A DNA stretch of 64,000 bases from JAISGQ01 sp045536305 (GTDB lineage: Bacteria > Bacillota > Clostridia > Oscillospirales > Acutalibacteraceae), in assembly GCA_045536305.1 (NCBI GenBank), contig JAZSNH010000023.1, forward strand, positions 19,621-83,620. Reading direction: 5' to 3'. The notes beneath the pieces are model-generated. The model saw nothing but the letters and a program-made list of their open reading frames with translations. It searched no databases and was not told the origin of the DNA. Both the position numbers and the translations under genes were made by a program. Each line of letters opens with the position of its first letter. Positions within the stretch are counted from its first letter, which is position 1. This document shows positions 49,843-58,243 of the stretch, in pieces.

Positions 49843-50589
49843 TTATTTATCCATATTTCCCGTTTCGTACATAACGGCGGTTATTGCAGCTATAGCGGCT
49901 GTTTCTGTTCTAAGTATACGTTTTCCTAGAGTTACGATTTTTGCTCCTGCTTCGACCAGTGCATTTATCTCCTCTTCCGCTATGCCGCCTTCAGGCCCTA
50001 TAACGATCGCTATATCCCTTGCACTGCCGATAAATCCCGAGAGCGGTTCACCGCCTGCTTCATAGCAGACGATTGTCAGCTCGTGCTGCTTTACGCGATT
50101 TATAAGCTCCGTCCGGCTTATCATTTCAGATACCTGCGGTATGATCCCTCTGCCGCTCTGCTTCGCCGCTTCCAGCGCATGGCGCTGAAGCCTTGCAGAT
50201 TTTTTTGCCGCACTTTTCTCGTCCGGTCGTGAAACGGAACGTGACATGAGCACAGGGACAATACTCACTGCTCCCAGCTCCACAGCCTTTTCCGTTATGA
50301 GCTCGAGCTTATCTGCCTTTGGGTATCCCTGATAAAGAGTCACCCTGCAATCAGGCTCGCTGACATTGGGTCTCGCCATTTTTATTCTGAGCAAAACTAT
50401 ATCGTCTAAAAACTTTTCTATAACACAGTCGTAATCTGTGCCCTCACAGTCACAGATCACAAGGCTCTCTCCCACTCTCATTCGAAGTGATCTCGAGATA
50501 TGCGATGCATCTTCGCCTCCTATTACTGCAGCCATTTCACTTATTGCACTTTTTTCAACAAAGAACCTAGGCACATTCAGTCTCCTCAT
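49843..50589 (-). CDS. rsmE: 16S rRNA (uracil(1498)-N3)-methyltransferase
   Basis: A 248-residue SPOUT-class enzyme. N-terminal PUA-like part (RFFVEKS, HISRSLRMRVGE), then the SPOUT knot IAIVIGPEGGIAEEEIN and VTLGKRILRTETAAIAAIT. ATG 50589 follows GGAAAT. The start overlaps the lgt gene by 23 bp. Confidence 0.95.
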   Translation of the reverse strand: MRRLNVPRFFVEKSAISEMAAVIGGEDASHISRSLRMRVGESLVICDCEGTDYDCVIEKFLDDIVLLRIKMARPNVSEPDCRVTLYQGYPKADKLELITEKAVELGAVSIVPVLMSRSVSRPDEKSAAKKSARLQRHALEAAKQSGRGIIPQVSEMISRTELINRVKQHELTIVCYEAGGEPLSGFIGSARDIAIVIGPEGGIAEEEINALVEAGAKIVTLGKRILRTETAAIAAITAVMYETGNMDK

Positions 50590-51379
50590 CTTTTTTATTT
50601 CCAAGCTTTTCGGCAAACCCGCAAAGAAGAAGTATGCCGACAGGTATTATCAGAATAAGACTTATCCACTGCGATGTACTGAACCACAGAAAACCGCCGC
50701 GTATCTCATCGTCACGCAAATATTCGATAATAAATCTGAAAACACCGTAGCAGATCATATACAGCCCTGTATGGCTGCCTCTTCTGCGTTCTTTTCCTGC
50801 ATACAGCAAAAGTGCGATGCAAAGCAGCACATTAAATACCGCCTCAATAAGCTGTGTTGGGATAACCTTTTCCGTTAAGGACACTCCCGTTACGGCATTT
50901 TTAAATATTATACCGAAATGCTCCGATTCCCTTCCGTAACAGCAGCCTGCACAAAAGCAGCCAAGTCTGCCGAAGGCATGCGCGAGCGGAAGGCTTGGGA
51001 TCGCCGCATCAAAATAATCTGCCATATTAAGCTTAAACACTCGGCAGTATCCAATCAATCCAAGCGCACCGCCTATAAAGCCTCCGTAAAAGACCAGTCC
51101 ACTGCCTGCAAGATTTTTGAAATATTCAAGAGGATCGTTTATCAGCTGCGAGAAATTTCCGCAGTATAAATCAAATTCAGTAAGTAAAAAAAGAATTTTG
51201 GCGCCTATTATAGAGGTTATAAAGACTATCATCGAACCGGTGAGCATATCTATTCCCGATACCCGTTGGTTTTTCCCTGCGCGGTATACCGCCAGTATCA
51301 CAGCCAGTATCAGTCCCAGTATTATCATGGTTCCGTACATCGGTATCTTTAAACCGAAAATATAAATATATGGAAGCAT
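50567..51379 (-). CDS. lgt: Prolipoprotein diacylglyceryl transferase, Cys-rich signature variant
   Basis: A 270-residue protein with about seven membrane helices. The Lgt signature region reads HAFGRLGCFCAGCCYGRE, where the E. coli-type signature has GRIGNFINGE, so the Asn position is Cys; this Cys form is frequent in Clostridia. It also has GLVFYGGFIGG and a late GVFRFIIEYLRDD. Transfers diacylglycerol to the lipobox Cys of prolipoproteins, several of which are encoded in this window. Confidence 0.9.
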   Translation of the reverse strand: MLPYIYIFGLKIPMYGTMIILGLILAVILAVYRAGKNQRVSGIDMLTGSMIVFITSIIGAKILFLLTEFDLYCGNFSQLINDPLEYFKNLAGSGLVFYGGFIGGALGLIGYCRVFKLNMADYFDAAIPSLPLAHAFGRLGCFCAGCCYGRESEHFGIIFKNAVTGVSLTEKVIPTQLIEAVFNVLLCIALLLYAGKERRRGSHTGLYMICYGVFRFIIEYLRDDEIRGGFLWFSTSQWISLILIIPVGILLLCGFAEKLGNKKDEETECA

Positions 51380-51398
51380 TATACTACAGCATCCTTTG

Positions 51399-51854
51399 TC
51401 AATCGTTCAGCCACGGAAGTTTTTCCCTTATCGATTCCTTTATATCGTTTGTTATGGGCTCAACGTATTCGGTCTTTGCCTCATCTACAAACTGATCCAC
51501 GCAGATGCATGCAACAGTTACCGAACAAACAACAAACACTGCTATTATCGCAAATACAAGAGCCATTATCGACATTACGCCGCTTCGCTTTGCCTTTGCG
51601 GCAACGGCAAACACCAACGCAAGTCCCGCAGGAATAAGAAGCAGAAATTTAAGCTGCAGAACCATTTCAAGCAAATATACCGCTCCGACACTGCAAATTA
51701 AAGAAAGCAGTGAAAAAATCACATACGCAGGCATATCTTCTTTTTTTCCTCTGCGTTTTTCGGCGGCACGTCCCTCAGGGGTTCTGACTACACACACCGT
51801 TTCCTGATAATGATCTATCTGATTGTTGTCTCTGACTTTAAGCTGCCTGCTCAT
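51399..51854 (-). CDS. Membrane protein, unknown function
   Basis: A 151-residue protein with a polar N-terminus (about 1-40, including GRAAEKRRGKKED), three to four hydrophobic segments (about 43-118) and an amphipathic C-terminus. It is the first gene of a minus-strand group with lgt (19 bp) and rsmE. No family recognised. Confidence 0.75.
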   Translation of the reverse strand: MSRQLKVRDNNQIDHYQETVCVVRTPEGRAAEKRRGKKEDMPAYVIFSLLSLICSVGAVYLLEMVLQLKFLLLIPAGLALVFAVAAKAKRSGVMSIMALVFAIIAVFVVCSVTVACICVDQFVDEAKTEYVEPITNDIKESIREKLPWLND

Positions 51855-52025
51855 CTCAACACCGCTTTCTAAACCATAAATATTATATTTCTATATTATC
51901 ATTCCTGTCCTTTTGTGTCAAGAAACACAGAAGGGCGTGCCGCAATGATATAAATCATATCAAAACGCAAATTTTTCGATGTCATTTTTTTTACAGATTG
52001 TTTAAATGCATTGCTATTCTTCTCA

Positions 52026-52054
52026 TTGACAAGGAAACACCAAAATGATACTAT
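52026..52054 (+). promoter_or_regulatory. Sigma-A promoter of the CAP/Ig-repeat gene
   Basis: TTGACA at 52026-52031, 17-bp spacer, TACTAT at 52049-52054. Confidence 0.8.
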
Positions 52055-52096
52055 TATTTTGCACATAAAAAATATTATCAGAAAGGAACAATAAGG

Positions 52097-55000
52097 ATGA
52101 AAAAGTGTACGAAAATTGCGTTAAGTCTTTTGCTGCTTATTATTATGGCAGTATCTCCGGCTCTGGTTATGAATGTTTCCGCAGCCGAAACCCAAGAACT
52201 TTATATAGAAACAAGGTTCTCACAGTCCGATGCACGTGAAATGTTAGATCTCATCAACAAGTTCCGTACCGACAGCACCGGCGGTGCATGGTATTGGAAT
52301 TCGGACGATACTACAAAAACAGTTTTCAACACCGGCAGCAATACCACTCTCGGTGTACTGAAATACGACTACGAGCTTGAAAAGGTCGCTATGCAGCGTG
52401 CTGCGGAAATCGCTGTATCCTTCAGCCACACCAGACCCACCGGCTCGACCTGTTTTTCTGCCTTCCCTTCTTCCGGCTACAACTATAAGGGCGAAAATCT
52501 GGCCGCAGGCTACGGTTCGGCATCAGCCGCTTTCGTTGGCTGGCAGGAAAATGACGATCCCTACAGCGGACAGGGACACAGAAGGAACATGCTCAACCCC
52601 AACTTTAATGCAATCGGTATCGGTCATGTATATGTAAACGGAGTTCATTACTGGACTCAGGCTCTTGGCTACACAACCAATACCACTACCCCGACAACTG
52701 CGGTAAATGACACCGTCATATCAGTCGTTACGGTTGACAGCTCAAAACTCTCACTCGAAAACACCGCACTTTCCGGCGAATCCTCCTATTCGCTTCTTAC
52801 CGGCGAGAGCGTCACTGCCCCGAAAATTGTTAATCAGTACAATTTTGAAGAGCACTGGCCCGGTTATACATATGTAACTACTGTCCCCACTGCAGTAAAC
52901 TGGCAGAGCAAAAACAGTGCTGTTGCTTATGTGGAAGACGGAAAAATCATTGCCGCCGGAATCGGCAGCACTGTATTGACCGCCTCCAATACAAATCTGC
53001 AGATAACAGTAACCGTCAAGCCTCCTATCGATATAACCACTCAGCCCAAAACCACATACGCAAAGCTCGGCTCAACTGCAAAATTCACTGTTGCCGCAAG
53101 CGGTGAGGGACTTACCTATGAGTGGTATTACAAAAATCCCGGCAGCTCCTCCTTCACCAAATCCACCAGCACCTCTGCCTCTTACAGTGCAGCCATGACC
53201 GAAAGCACCTCCGGCCAGCAGGTATACTGTGAGATTTCAGACAGCAAAGGCAATAAGGTTAAAACAAATACTGTTTACCTTTATATGGCTGCATCCATTA
53301 CAAAGCAGCCCACAGATACCTCCGCTCCGATAGGCGGCAAGCTGTCTGTAAGTGTTTCCGCTCTCGGCGACGGACTTACCTATCAGTGGTATTATAAAAA
53401 GCCCGGCAGCTCCACATTTTCTAAATCCTCCGTCACCTCAGCCACCTACTCCACAACAATGCTGGCTGACTACAGCGGCAGACAGATGTACTGTGTTGTT
53501 ACGGATAAAATGGGCAACACTGCAACCTCTGACACCTTTACCATCACCGGTACCGCTGCAAAAATTACAACTCAGCCCAAAACTACATACGCAAAATATG
53601 GAGCAACCGCTAAACTGACAATCGCTGCAAGCGGCGAGGGACTTACCTATCAGTGGTACTACAAAAAGTCCGGCAGCTCCTCCTTCACCAAATCCTCCGT
53701 TACATCTGCCACATACAGTGTAACAATGAGTGAGACATATTCCGACAGATTGGTGTATTGTGTTGTAACTGATAAATACGGAAATACAGCTCAGTCAAAC
53801 ACTGTAACTCTTCGCATGAAAGCAACCATCACCAAGCAGCCTGTCAGCACCTCTGTTCCCGAAGGCAGCAAGTTATCCGTGAGTGTTTCTGCAGTTGGTG
53901 ACGGACTTACCTATCAGTGGTATTATAAGGCTCCCGGCAGCTCTTCTTATACCAAATCCACCATCACCTCTGCCACTTACTCCACAACAATGAAGTCAAC
54001 CTACAGCGGCAGACAGATGTACTGTGTCGTAACTGACAAATACGGCTACTCCGAAACCTCGGACACTTTCACTATCACCGAATCATCCTTAAAAATAACC
54101 ACTCAGCCTAAGACCACATACGCAAAAATCGGTTCAACAGTAAAAATCACTGTCGCAGCAAACGGTGAAGGACTTACCTATCAGTGGTATTATAAAAAGC
54201 CCGGCGCCTCTTCCTTCTCAAAGTCTTCTATCACCTCTGCTACCTACTCCACAACCATGATGGCTGACTACAGCGGCAGACAGATGTATTGTGTTGTTAC
54301 CGACAAGTACGGCAACACTATTAAATCCAACACCATTTATCTCTATTCGGAACTTACAATCACCAAGCAGCCTGTCAGCACTACTGTTTCCGCAGGCAGC
54401 AAGTTATCTGTAAGTGTTACTGCTACAGGTGACGGACTTACCTATCAGTGGTATTACAAAAAGCCCGGCAGCTCCACCTTCACTAAATCCTCCATCACCT
54501 CCGCTACTTATTCCACAACCATGATGGCTGACTACAGCGGCAGGCAGATGTATTGCCTTGTTACCGACAAGTACGGCAACACCGCGATATCAAATATCAT
54601 TACTATTTCTACTCCTTCCGTGAAAATAACCACTCAGCCTAAGACCACCTACGTAAAGATCGGCTCAACAGCTAAGCTGACCGTTGCCGCAAGCGGCGAG
54701 GGACTTACCTATCAGTGGTACTACAAGGCTCCCGGCAGCTCTGTCTATACAAAGTCCTCCATCACCTCTGCTACTTACAGCACTGCAATGAAGGAGCTCT
54801 ATTCCGGCAGACTTATGTATTGTCTTGTAACCGACAAGTACGGTAACACCGCAAAATCCGATGCCGTTTACCTTTACATGGCAGCAACTATCACCAAGCA
54901 GCCTGTCAGCACTACTGCTTCCGCAGGCAGCAAGTTATCTGTCAGCGTTTCTGCCGTCGGTGACGGACTTACCTATCAGTGGTACTACAAGGCTCCCGGC

Positions 55001-55723
55001 AGCTCCTCCTACAGCAAATCCTCTTATACTTCCTCTACCTACTCTATTATTATGAAGGCTGACTACAGCGGCAGACAGATGTATTGCCTTGTTACCGATA
55101 AGTACGGCAATACTGCAAAATCCGATGTTTTCACCATCTCTACAACTTCTGTAAAAATAACCACTCAGCCCAAGACCACATACGTAAAAATCGGTTCAAC
55201 AGTAAAGATTACTGTTGCCGCAAGCGGTGAGGGACTTACCTATCAGTGGTATTACAAGGCTCCCGGCAGCTCCTCCTTTACAAAGTCTTCCATTACCTCT
55301 GCTACTTACAGCACTGCAATGAAGGAGCTCTATTCCGGCAGACAGATGTATTGTGTTGTAACAGATAAGAATGGTAATTCTGTTAAATCCGATGTTGTTT
55401 ACCTCTACATGGCAGCAACTATCACCAAGCAGCCTGTCACCACTACCGTTTTCGCAGACAGCAAGTTATCTGTCAGCGTTTCTGCTGTTGGCGACGGACT
55501 TACCTACCAGTGGTACTATAAAAAGCCCGGCAGCTCCTCCTTCACCAAATCCTCCATCACCTCCGCTACATACGCTACAACGATGAAGACCGACTACAGC
55601 GGCAGGCAGATGTATTGCGTTGTTACCGACAAGTACGGCAACACTGCAAAATCCGATACTATATATATTTACGCAGCAGCTCAGCCTGACAGCGACGGTT
55701 TCGGAACTGATGTGTCAATGTAA
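52097..55723 (+). CDS. Secreted CAP-domain protein with ten Ig-like repeats
   Basis: A 1208-residue protein. A signal peptide occupies about 1-31. A CAP/SCP domain at about 45-195 keeps the cavity residues in SFSHTRPTG, YKGENLAAGYG and GQGHRRNMLN. A BIG2-like domain lies at about 205-310 (VNWQSKNSAVAYVEDGKIIAAG). Then ten tandem repeats of about 88 residues (about 312-1195) each contain GLTYQWYYK, TSATYST and MYCVVTDKYGN. They alternate between an A type opening ITTQPKTTY and a B type opening ITKQPVST. There is no LPXTG motif or membrane anchor at the C-terminus (DGFGTDVSM), so it may be released or held by binding the wall. Likely surface adhesion or matrix role. Confidence 0.93.
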   Translation: MKKCTKIALSLLLLIIMAVSPALVMNVSAAETQELYIETRFSQSDAREMLDLINKFRTDSTGGAWYWNSDDTTKTVFNTGSNTTLGVLKYDYELEKVAMQRAAEIAVSFSHTRPTGSTCFSAFPSSGYNYKGENLAAGYGSASAAFVGWQENDDPYSGQGHRRNMLNPNFNAIGIGHVYVNGVHYWTQALGYTTNTTTPTTAVNDTVISVVTVDSSKLSLENTALSGESSYSLLTGESVTAPKIVNQYNFEEHWPGYTYVTTVPTAVNWQSKNSAVAYVEDGKIIAAGIGSTVLTASNTNLQITVTVKPPIDITTQPKTTYAKLGSTAKFTVAASGEGLTYEWYYKNPGSSSFTKSTSTSASYSAAMTESTSGQQVYCEISDSKGNKVKTNTVYLYMAASITKQPTDTSAPIGGKLSVSVSALGDGLTYQWYYKKPGSSTFSKSSVTSATYSTTMLADYSGRQMYCVVTDKMGNTATSDTFTITGTAAKITTQPKTTYAKYGATAKLTIAASGEGLTYQWYYKKSGSSSFTKSSVTSATYSVTMSETYSDRLVYCVVTDKYGNTAQSNTVTLRMKATITKQPVSTSVPEGSKLSVSVSAVGDGLTYQWYYKAPGSSSYTKSTITSATYSTTMKSTYSGRQMYCVVTDKYGYSETSDTFTITESSLKITTQPKTTYAKIGSTVKITVAANGEGLTYQWYYKKPGASSFSKSSITSATYSTTMMADYSGRQMYCVVTDKYGNTIKSNTIYLYSELTITKQPVSTTVSAGSKLSVSVTATGDGLTYQWYYKKPGSSTFTKSSITSATYSTTMMADYSGRQMYCLVTDKYGNTAISNIITISTPSVKITTQPKTTYVKIGSTAKLTVAASGEGLTYQWYYKAPGSSVYTKSSITSATYSTAMKELYSGRLMYCLVTDKYGNTAKSDAVYLYMAATITKQPVSTTASAGSKLSVSVSAVGDGLTYQWYYKAPGSSSYSKSSYTSSTYSIIMKADYSGRQMYCLVTDKYGNTAKSDVFTISTTSVKITTQPKTTYVKIGSTVKITVAASGEGLTYQWYYKAPGSSSFTKSSITSATYSTAMKELYSGRQMYCVVTDKNGNSVKSDVVYLYMAATITKQPVTTTVFADSKLSVSVSAVGDGLTYQWYYKKPGSSSFTKSSITSATYATTMKTDYSGRQMYCVVTDKYGNTAKSDTIYIYAAAQPDSDGFGTDVSM
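53030..55690 (+). repeat. Ten tandem Ig-repeat units as five A-B pairs
   Basis: Units of about 264 bp encode about 88 residues. Odd units share the ITTQPKTTY opening, even units the ITKQPVST opening. The higher-order period is about 530 bp, so growth has probably been by duplication of A-B pairs. Long near-identical stretches make the region prone to recombination and assembly collapse. Confidence 0.92.
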
Positions 55724-55790
55724 AATATCAGCATCTTTCCGTTGATTTTTTCAGACACAAAATAATGCTTAATTAAATTATTAAATTTGT

Positions 55791-55829
55791 AAGTGAATGG
55801 GTTTGGTTTTATACCAAACCCATTCACTT
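55791..55829 (+). terminator. Terminator of the CAP/Ig-repeat gene
   Basis: Perfect 16-bp stem AAGTGAATGGGTTTGG/CCAAACCCATTCACTT with a 7-nt loop. Confidence 0.92.
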
Positions 55830-55869
55830 TTGCTTTCTATACTTTAGCACACAAAACCGCATAAATACA

Positions 55870-56612
55870 ATAAAAACCACTAGTAAACTAGTGGTTTTCT
55901 CAGACCCTAGAAGGGTCATTACATGCTGACCCCTCTAAGGGGTACTGAGGGTTTGTCATCGCATCACATTCACAGGCAGCCACTAAAAGTGGCTGCTTTC
56001 TTTTGCCTTATTTATTCTTGCTACCCGTAAACGGGTCCATGTATTCTTTGAAGCTTATCTGGTCACTCGCCAGATCTTCTTCTAACTGGTTTCTTATGTA
56101 ATCTCCTATTATTTTTGCATTCTTTCCTACCGTATCTACATAATACCCTCTGCACCAGAAATTTCTTCTGCCATTCTTGTATTTCAAATTTGCATGTCTA
56201 TCGAAAATCATAAGTGCACTTTTACTCTTGAGCGTTCCTACGAATTGTGCTACACTCATATACGGTGGTATGCTCACTAACATATGAATATGATCTGGAC
56301 ATGCTTCCGCTTCTATTATCTCTACTTTTAATTCTTTACACAGTTTTCTTAATATCTCCCCTATATCTTTTCGTATCTCTTTATATATTACCTTTCTTCG
56401 ATATTTCGGGGCAAATACGACATGATATTCACAGCGATACGTTGAATGTGATGTATGTTTTATTTCATTTTTCATTTGTTTAAAACCTCCTTGTTACTTT
56501 TGTGATGCGGTCGCCAAACCTTCACCATTGTATCATCGAGGTTTTATTTTTACCAAGGTATTTTTATTTACCCCTGGCAGAACCAGGGGTTTTATCAAGC
56601 CTAAAGGCGTCC
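55870..56612 (-). mobile_element. IS200/IS605-family insertion sequence (IS200-like, tnpA only)
   Basis: A single Y1 transposase gene is flanked by imperfect and perfect hairpins rather than terminal inverted repeats, as in IS200. Right-end side (low coordinates): AAAACCACTAG/CTAGTGGTTTT (55873-55898), GACCCT-AGA-AGGGTC (55903-55917), ACCCCT-CTA-AGGGGT and GCAGCCACT-AAA-AGTGGCTGC (55976-55996). Left-end side: ACCCCTGG-CAGAA-CCAGGGGT (56570-56590). CGCATCACA (55960) recurs inverted at 56501. Exact cleavage ends cannot be fixed by eye. No tnpB or omega RNA is present. Confidence 0.8.
56008..56475 (-). CDS. tnpA: IS200-type transposase TnpA (Y1 HUH)
   Basis: A 155-residue Y1 transposase. The HUH metal site is His62-Ile-His64 in PDHIHML, and the nucleophile Tyr is in CRGYYVDTVGKN (Tyr111/112). 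The N-terminus YRCEYHVVFAPKYRRKV is diagnostic. AAGGAGG precedes the ATG. The frame is intact, so the element may be active by single-strand transposition. Confidence 0.96.
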   Translation of the reverse strand: MKNEIKHTSHSTYRCEYHVVFAPKYRRKVIYKEIRKDIGEILRKLCKELKVEIIEAEACPDHIHMLVSIPPYMSVAQFVGTLKSKSALMIFDRHANLKYKNGRRNFWCRGYYVDTVGKNAKIIGDYIRNQLEEDLASDQISFKEYMDPFTGSKNK

Positions 56613-56616
56613 AATA

Positions 56617-56649
56617 ACAAACAGGGAGCCACCCCGGCTCCCTGTTTGT
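56617..56649 (-). terminator. Terminator of the small lipoprotein gene
   Basis: Perfect 14-bp stem ACAAACAGGGAGCC/GGCTCCCTGTTTGT with loop ACCCC, 65 bp beyond the minus-strand stop. Confidence 0.8.
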
Positions 56650-56713
56650 ATCAATATTGTGACATTGCCCAAAGAACGGAAAAATTATTATTGCAATTCC
56701 GTTGTTCTTTTAA

Positions 56714-57127
56714 TTAATTATAAAACTCAACTTCTCCGTCAAGAATAGTGCTATGTGTATTATTTCCGTTCTGATCTGACAGTATAAATGCAACGGAAAC
56801 ATCATATCCTTTAAAAACCTCCACCAACTGAGGATATAATTCATCCAGCATCCTTCGCGTCATTGTATTCTTTACAAATGTTGCCCCATCTTCACTGTCC
56901 AGACTTGAGGGGTATCGTGCAGTTACCAAATACATGGAAATTTCATAACCATCCATTTCTTTGATATATTCACCCTTGTAAACACAGCCACCATAAGCTT
57001 CATCATGCCATCCATTTACCAATTTATCTGCCTTTCTACAAGCGCCTTCAAGTGAATTGGAAGAACAAGCACACAGGGACAGGCACAACACAAACGCCAA
57101 GATTATTGAAATTACTTTTTTCATCAT
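56714..57127 (-). CDS. Small lipoprotein, unknown function
   Basis: A 137-residue protein with lipoprotein signal KKVISIILAFVLCLSLCAC (lipobox LCAC, Cys at about 21). The mature part has no recognised domain. It could start at the second ATG (57124). AAAGAGGT precedes it. It is divergent from the XRE regulator gene, which may control it. Confidence 0.75.
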   Translation of the reverse strand: MMKKVISIILAFVLCLSLCACSSNSLEGACRKADKLVNGWHDEAYGGCVYKGEYIKEMDGYEISMYLVTARYPSSLDSEDGATFVKNTMTRRMLDELYPQLVEVFKGYDVSVAFILSDQNGNNTHSTILDGEVEFYN

Positions 57128-57218
57128 GTAATACCTCTTTCATTTTTTTGTTTTCAAAAAAACGGAACTATAGTGCTTACAATTATATATGTTTGCTTCC
57201 TGTTTGTCAAGTAAAAAT

Positions 57219-57232
57219 GGAATTATAATTCC
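57219..57232. promoter_or_regulatory. Perfect palindrome GGAATTATAATTCC over a -10 box
   Basis: The 14-bp palindrome contains TATAAT and lies 28 bp before the XRE gene, in the divergent region to the lipoprotein gene. It is a candidate operator for the XRE protein. Confidence 0.6.
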
Positions 57233-57259
57233 TGTATCAAAGCGAACGGGGGAAGAATA

Positions 57260-57589
57260 ATGCTTATTTTTGATTTGCACGTTATCGGTAATAAACTGCT
57301 GACTATACGCAAGCGTATGGGCATGACACAGGCAGAAGTTGCAGAATCTGCCGGACTGTCTGATCGCACCTACGCAGATATAGAACGTGGAACAGTCAAT
57401 ATGCGAACAGAAACCATACTCCGTATATGCAATGTGCTTCATATCACTCCCGACGAAGTTCTTACCGAAGAAAGCACCTCACTGACCGCCCAGCAAACAG
57501 AACTATGGGAGCGTTTAAATGCTTGCAATCCAAAAGATAAAGAAACAGCCTTACAGCTTCTTTCTGTCTATCTGAAATCACTGGACTAA
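57260..57589 (+). CDS. XRE family helix-turn-helix regulator
   Basis: A 109-residue protein. HTH at about 11-65: LLTIRKRMGMTQAEVAESAG then LSDRTYADIERGTVNMRTET. A short C-terminal helical part follows (about 75-109). GGGGGAAG precedes the ATG. Such single-domain repressors are common in small mobile or accessory units. Confidence 0.92.
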   Translation: MLIFDLHVIGNKLLTIRKRMGMTQAEVAESAGLSDRTYADIERGTVNMRTETILRICNVLHITPDEVLTEESTSLTAQQTELWERLNACNPKDKETALQLLSVYLKSLD

Positions 57590-57660
57590 GGGTGGGATTA
57601 TCCACCCTTTTCTCTTTCCTTTTGGTATGCTATACTAACATCACCACGGAGGGTAAAACC

Positions 57661-57879
57661 ATGAACCACGGCAAATCAGTTATCGGTGTACGTCTGTTGC
57701 TGCTTAAAGACTATCTGCAAGCCAATGCCGGCAGAGACCGTTATGTGCGACGAGGCGAGCTTGAAGCGTATTTAGCCAGTAAAGGCTACGCAGTAGAGAA
57801 GAAAACGCTATACACGGATTTTGCTATACTCGAAACGGAATTCGGATTTCAGCTTCACGAAACGCTAATTTTTGCATAA
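57661..57879 (+). CDS. Truncated winged-helix regulator (N-terminal domain only)
   Basis: A 72-residue protein. YVRRGELEAYLASKGYAVEK then KTLYTDFAILETEFGFQL matches the winged helix that opens WYL-domain regulators. The WYL sensor part is missing, because a stop and a terminator follow at once. ATG 57661 after GGAGGG. It may be a remnant or a small stand-alone DNA-binding protein. Confidence 0.68.
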   Translation: MNHGKSVIGVRLLLLKDYLQANAGRDRYVRRGELEAYLASKGYAVEKKTLYTDFAILETEFGFQLHETLIFA

Positions 57880-57881
57880 AA

Positions 57882-57929
57882 TCAGCCCGCATCCTTTCAC
57901 CAAAATCCGGCAAAAAGGATGCGGGCTGA
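57882..57929. terminator. Hairpin terminator after the truncated regulator gene
   Basis: Perfect 16-bp stem TCAGCCCGCATCCTTT/AAAGGATGCGGGCTGA with a 16-nt loop. Confidence 0.85.
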
Positions 57930-57962
57930 CTTTCTCCGATAATCCAATCAAAACCAAAGAAA

Positions 57963-57992
57963 AAACACCCGAAACCGAAATTTCAGGTGTTT
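57963..57992 (-). terminator. Terminator of the tRNA-Asp/tRNA-Thr transcript
   Basis: On the minus strand AAACACCTGAAA pairs with TTTCGGGTGTTT (one G-T), loop TTTCGG, then TTT. It starts one base past the tRNA-Thr CCA end. Confidence 0.88.
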
Positions 57993-57993
57993 G

Positions 57994-58069
<76 letters not shown>

Positions 58070-58074
58070 GAATA

Positions 58075-58151
58075 TGGCGACCCAGAACGGACTCGAACCG
58101 TCGACCTCTAGCGTGACAGGCTAGCGTTCTAACCAGCTGAACTACTGGGCC
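58075..58151 (-). tRNA. tRNA-Asp (anticodon GTC)
   Basis: A 77-nt cloverleaf with encoded CCA. Acceptor GGCCCAG pairs with CTGGGTC (one G-T pair). The anticodon stem CTAGC/GCTAG encloses loop CTGTCAC, anticodon GTC. The T arm contains GTTCGAGTC. Five bases separate it from tRNA-Thr. Confidence 0.97.
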
Positions 58152-58194
58152 GTAAGCCCGTCGACAGAGGTTTATTGCCTCAAGCGACTCCGTT

Positions 58195-58223
58195 ATTATA
58201 TATGGGTATTCGCCAATTGTCAA
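58195..58223 (-). promoter_or_regulatory. Sigma-A promoter of the tRNA pair
   Basis: Minus strand TTGACA (58223-58218), 17-bp spacer, TATAAT (58200-58195), a perfect consensus promoter 44 bp before tRNA-Asp. Confidence 0.93.
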
Positions 58224-58243
58224 GTGTTATTTCTAATTTTTAT

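Noticed and set aside
53030..55690. A CRISPR-like or satellite repeat array
   Set aside because: The repeats are long, in frame and encode Ig-like domains; there are no short repeats with unique spacers.
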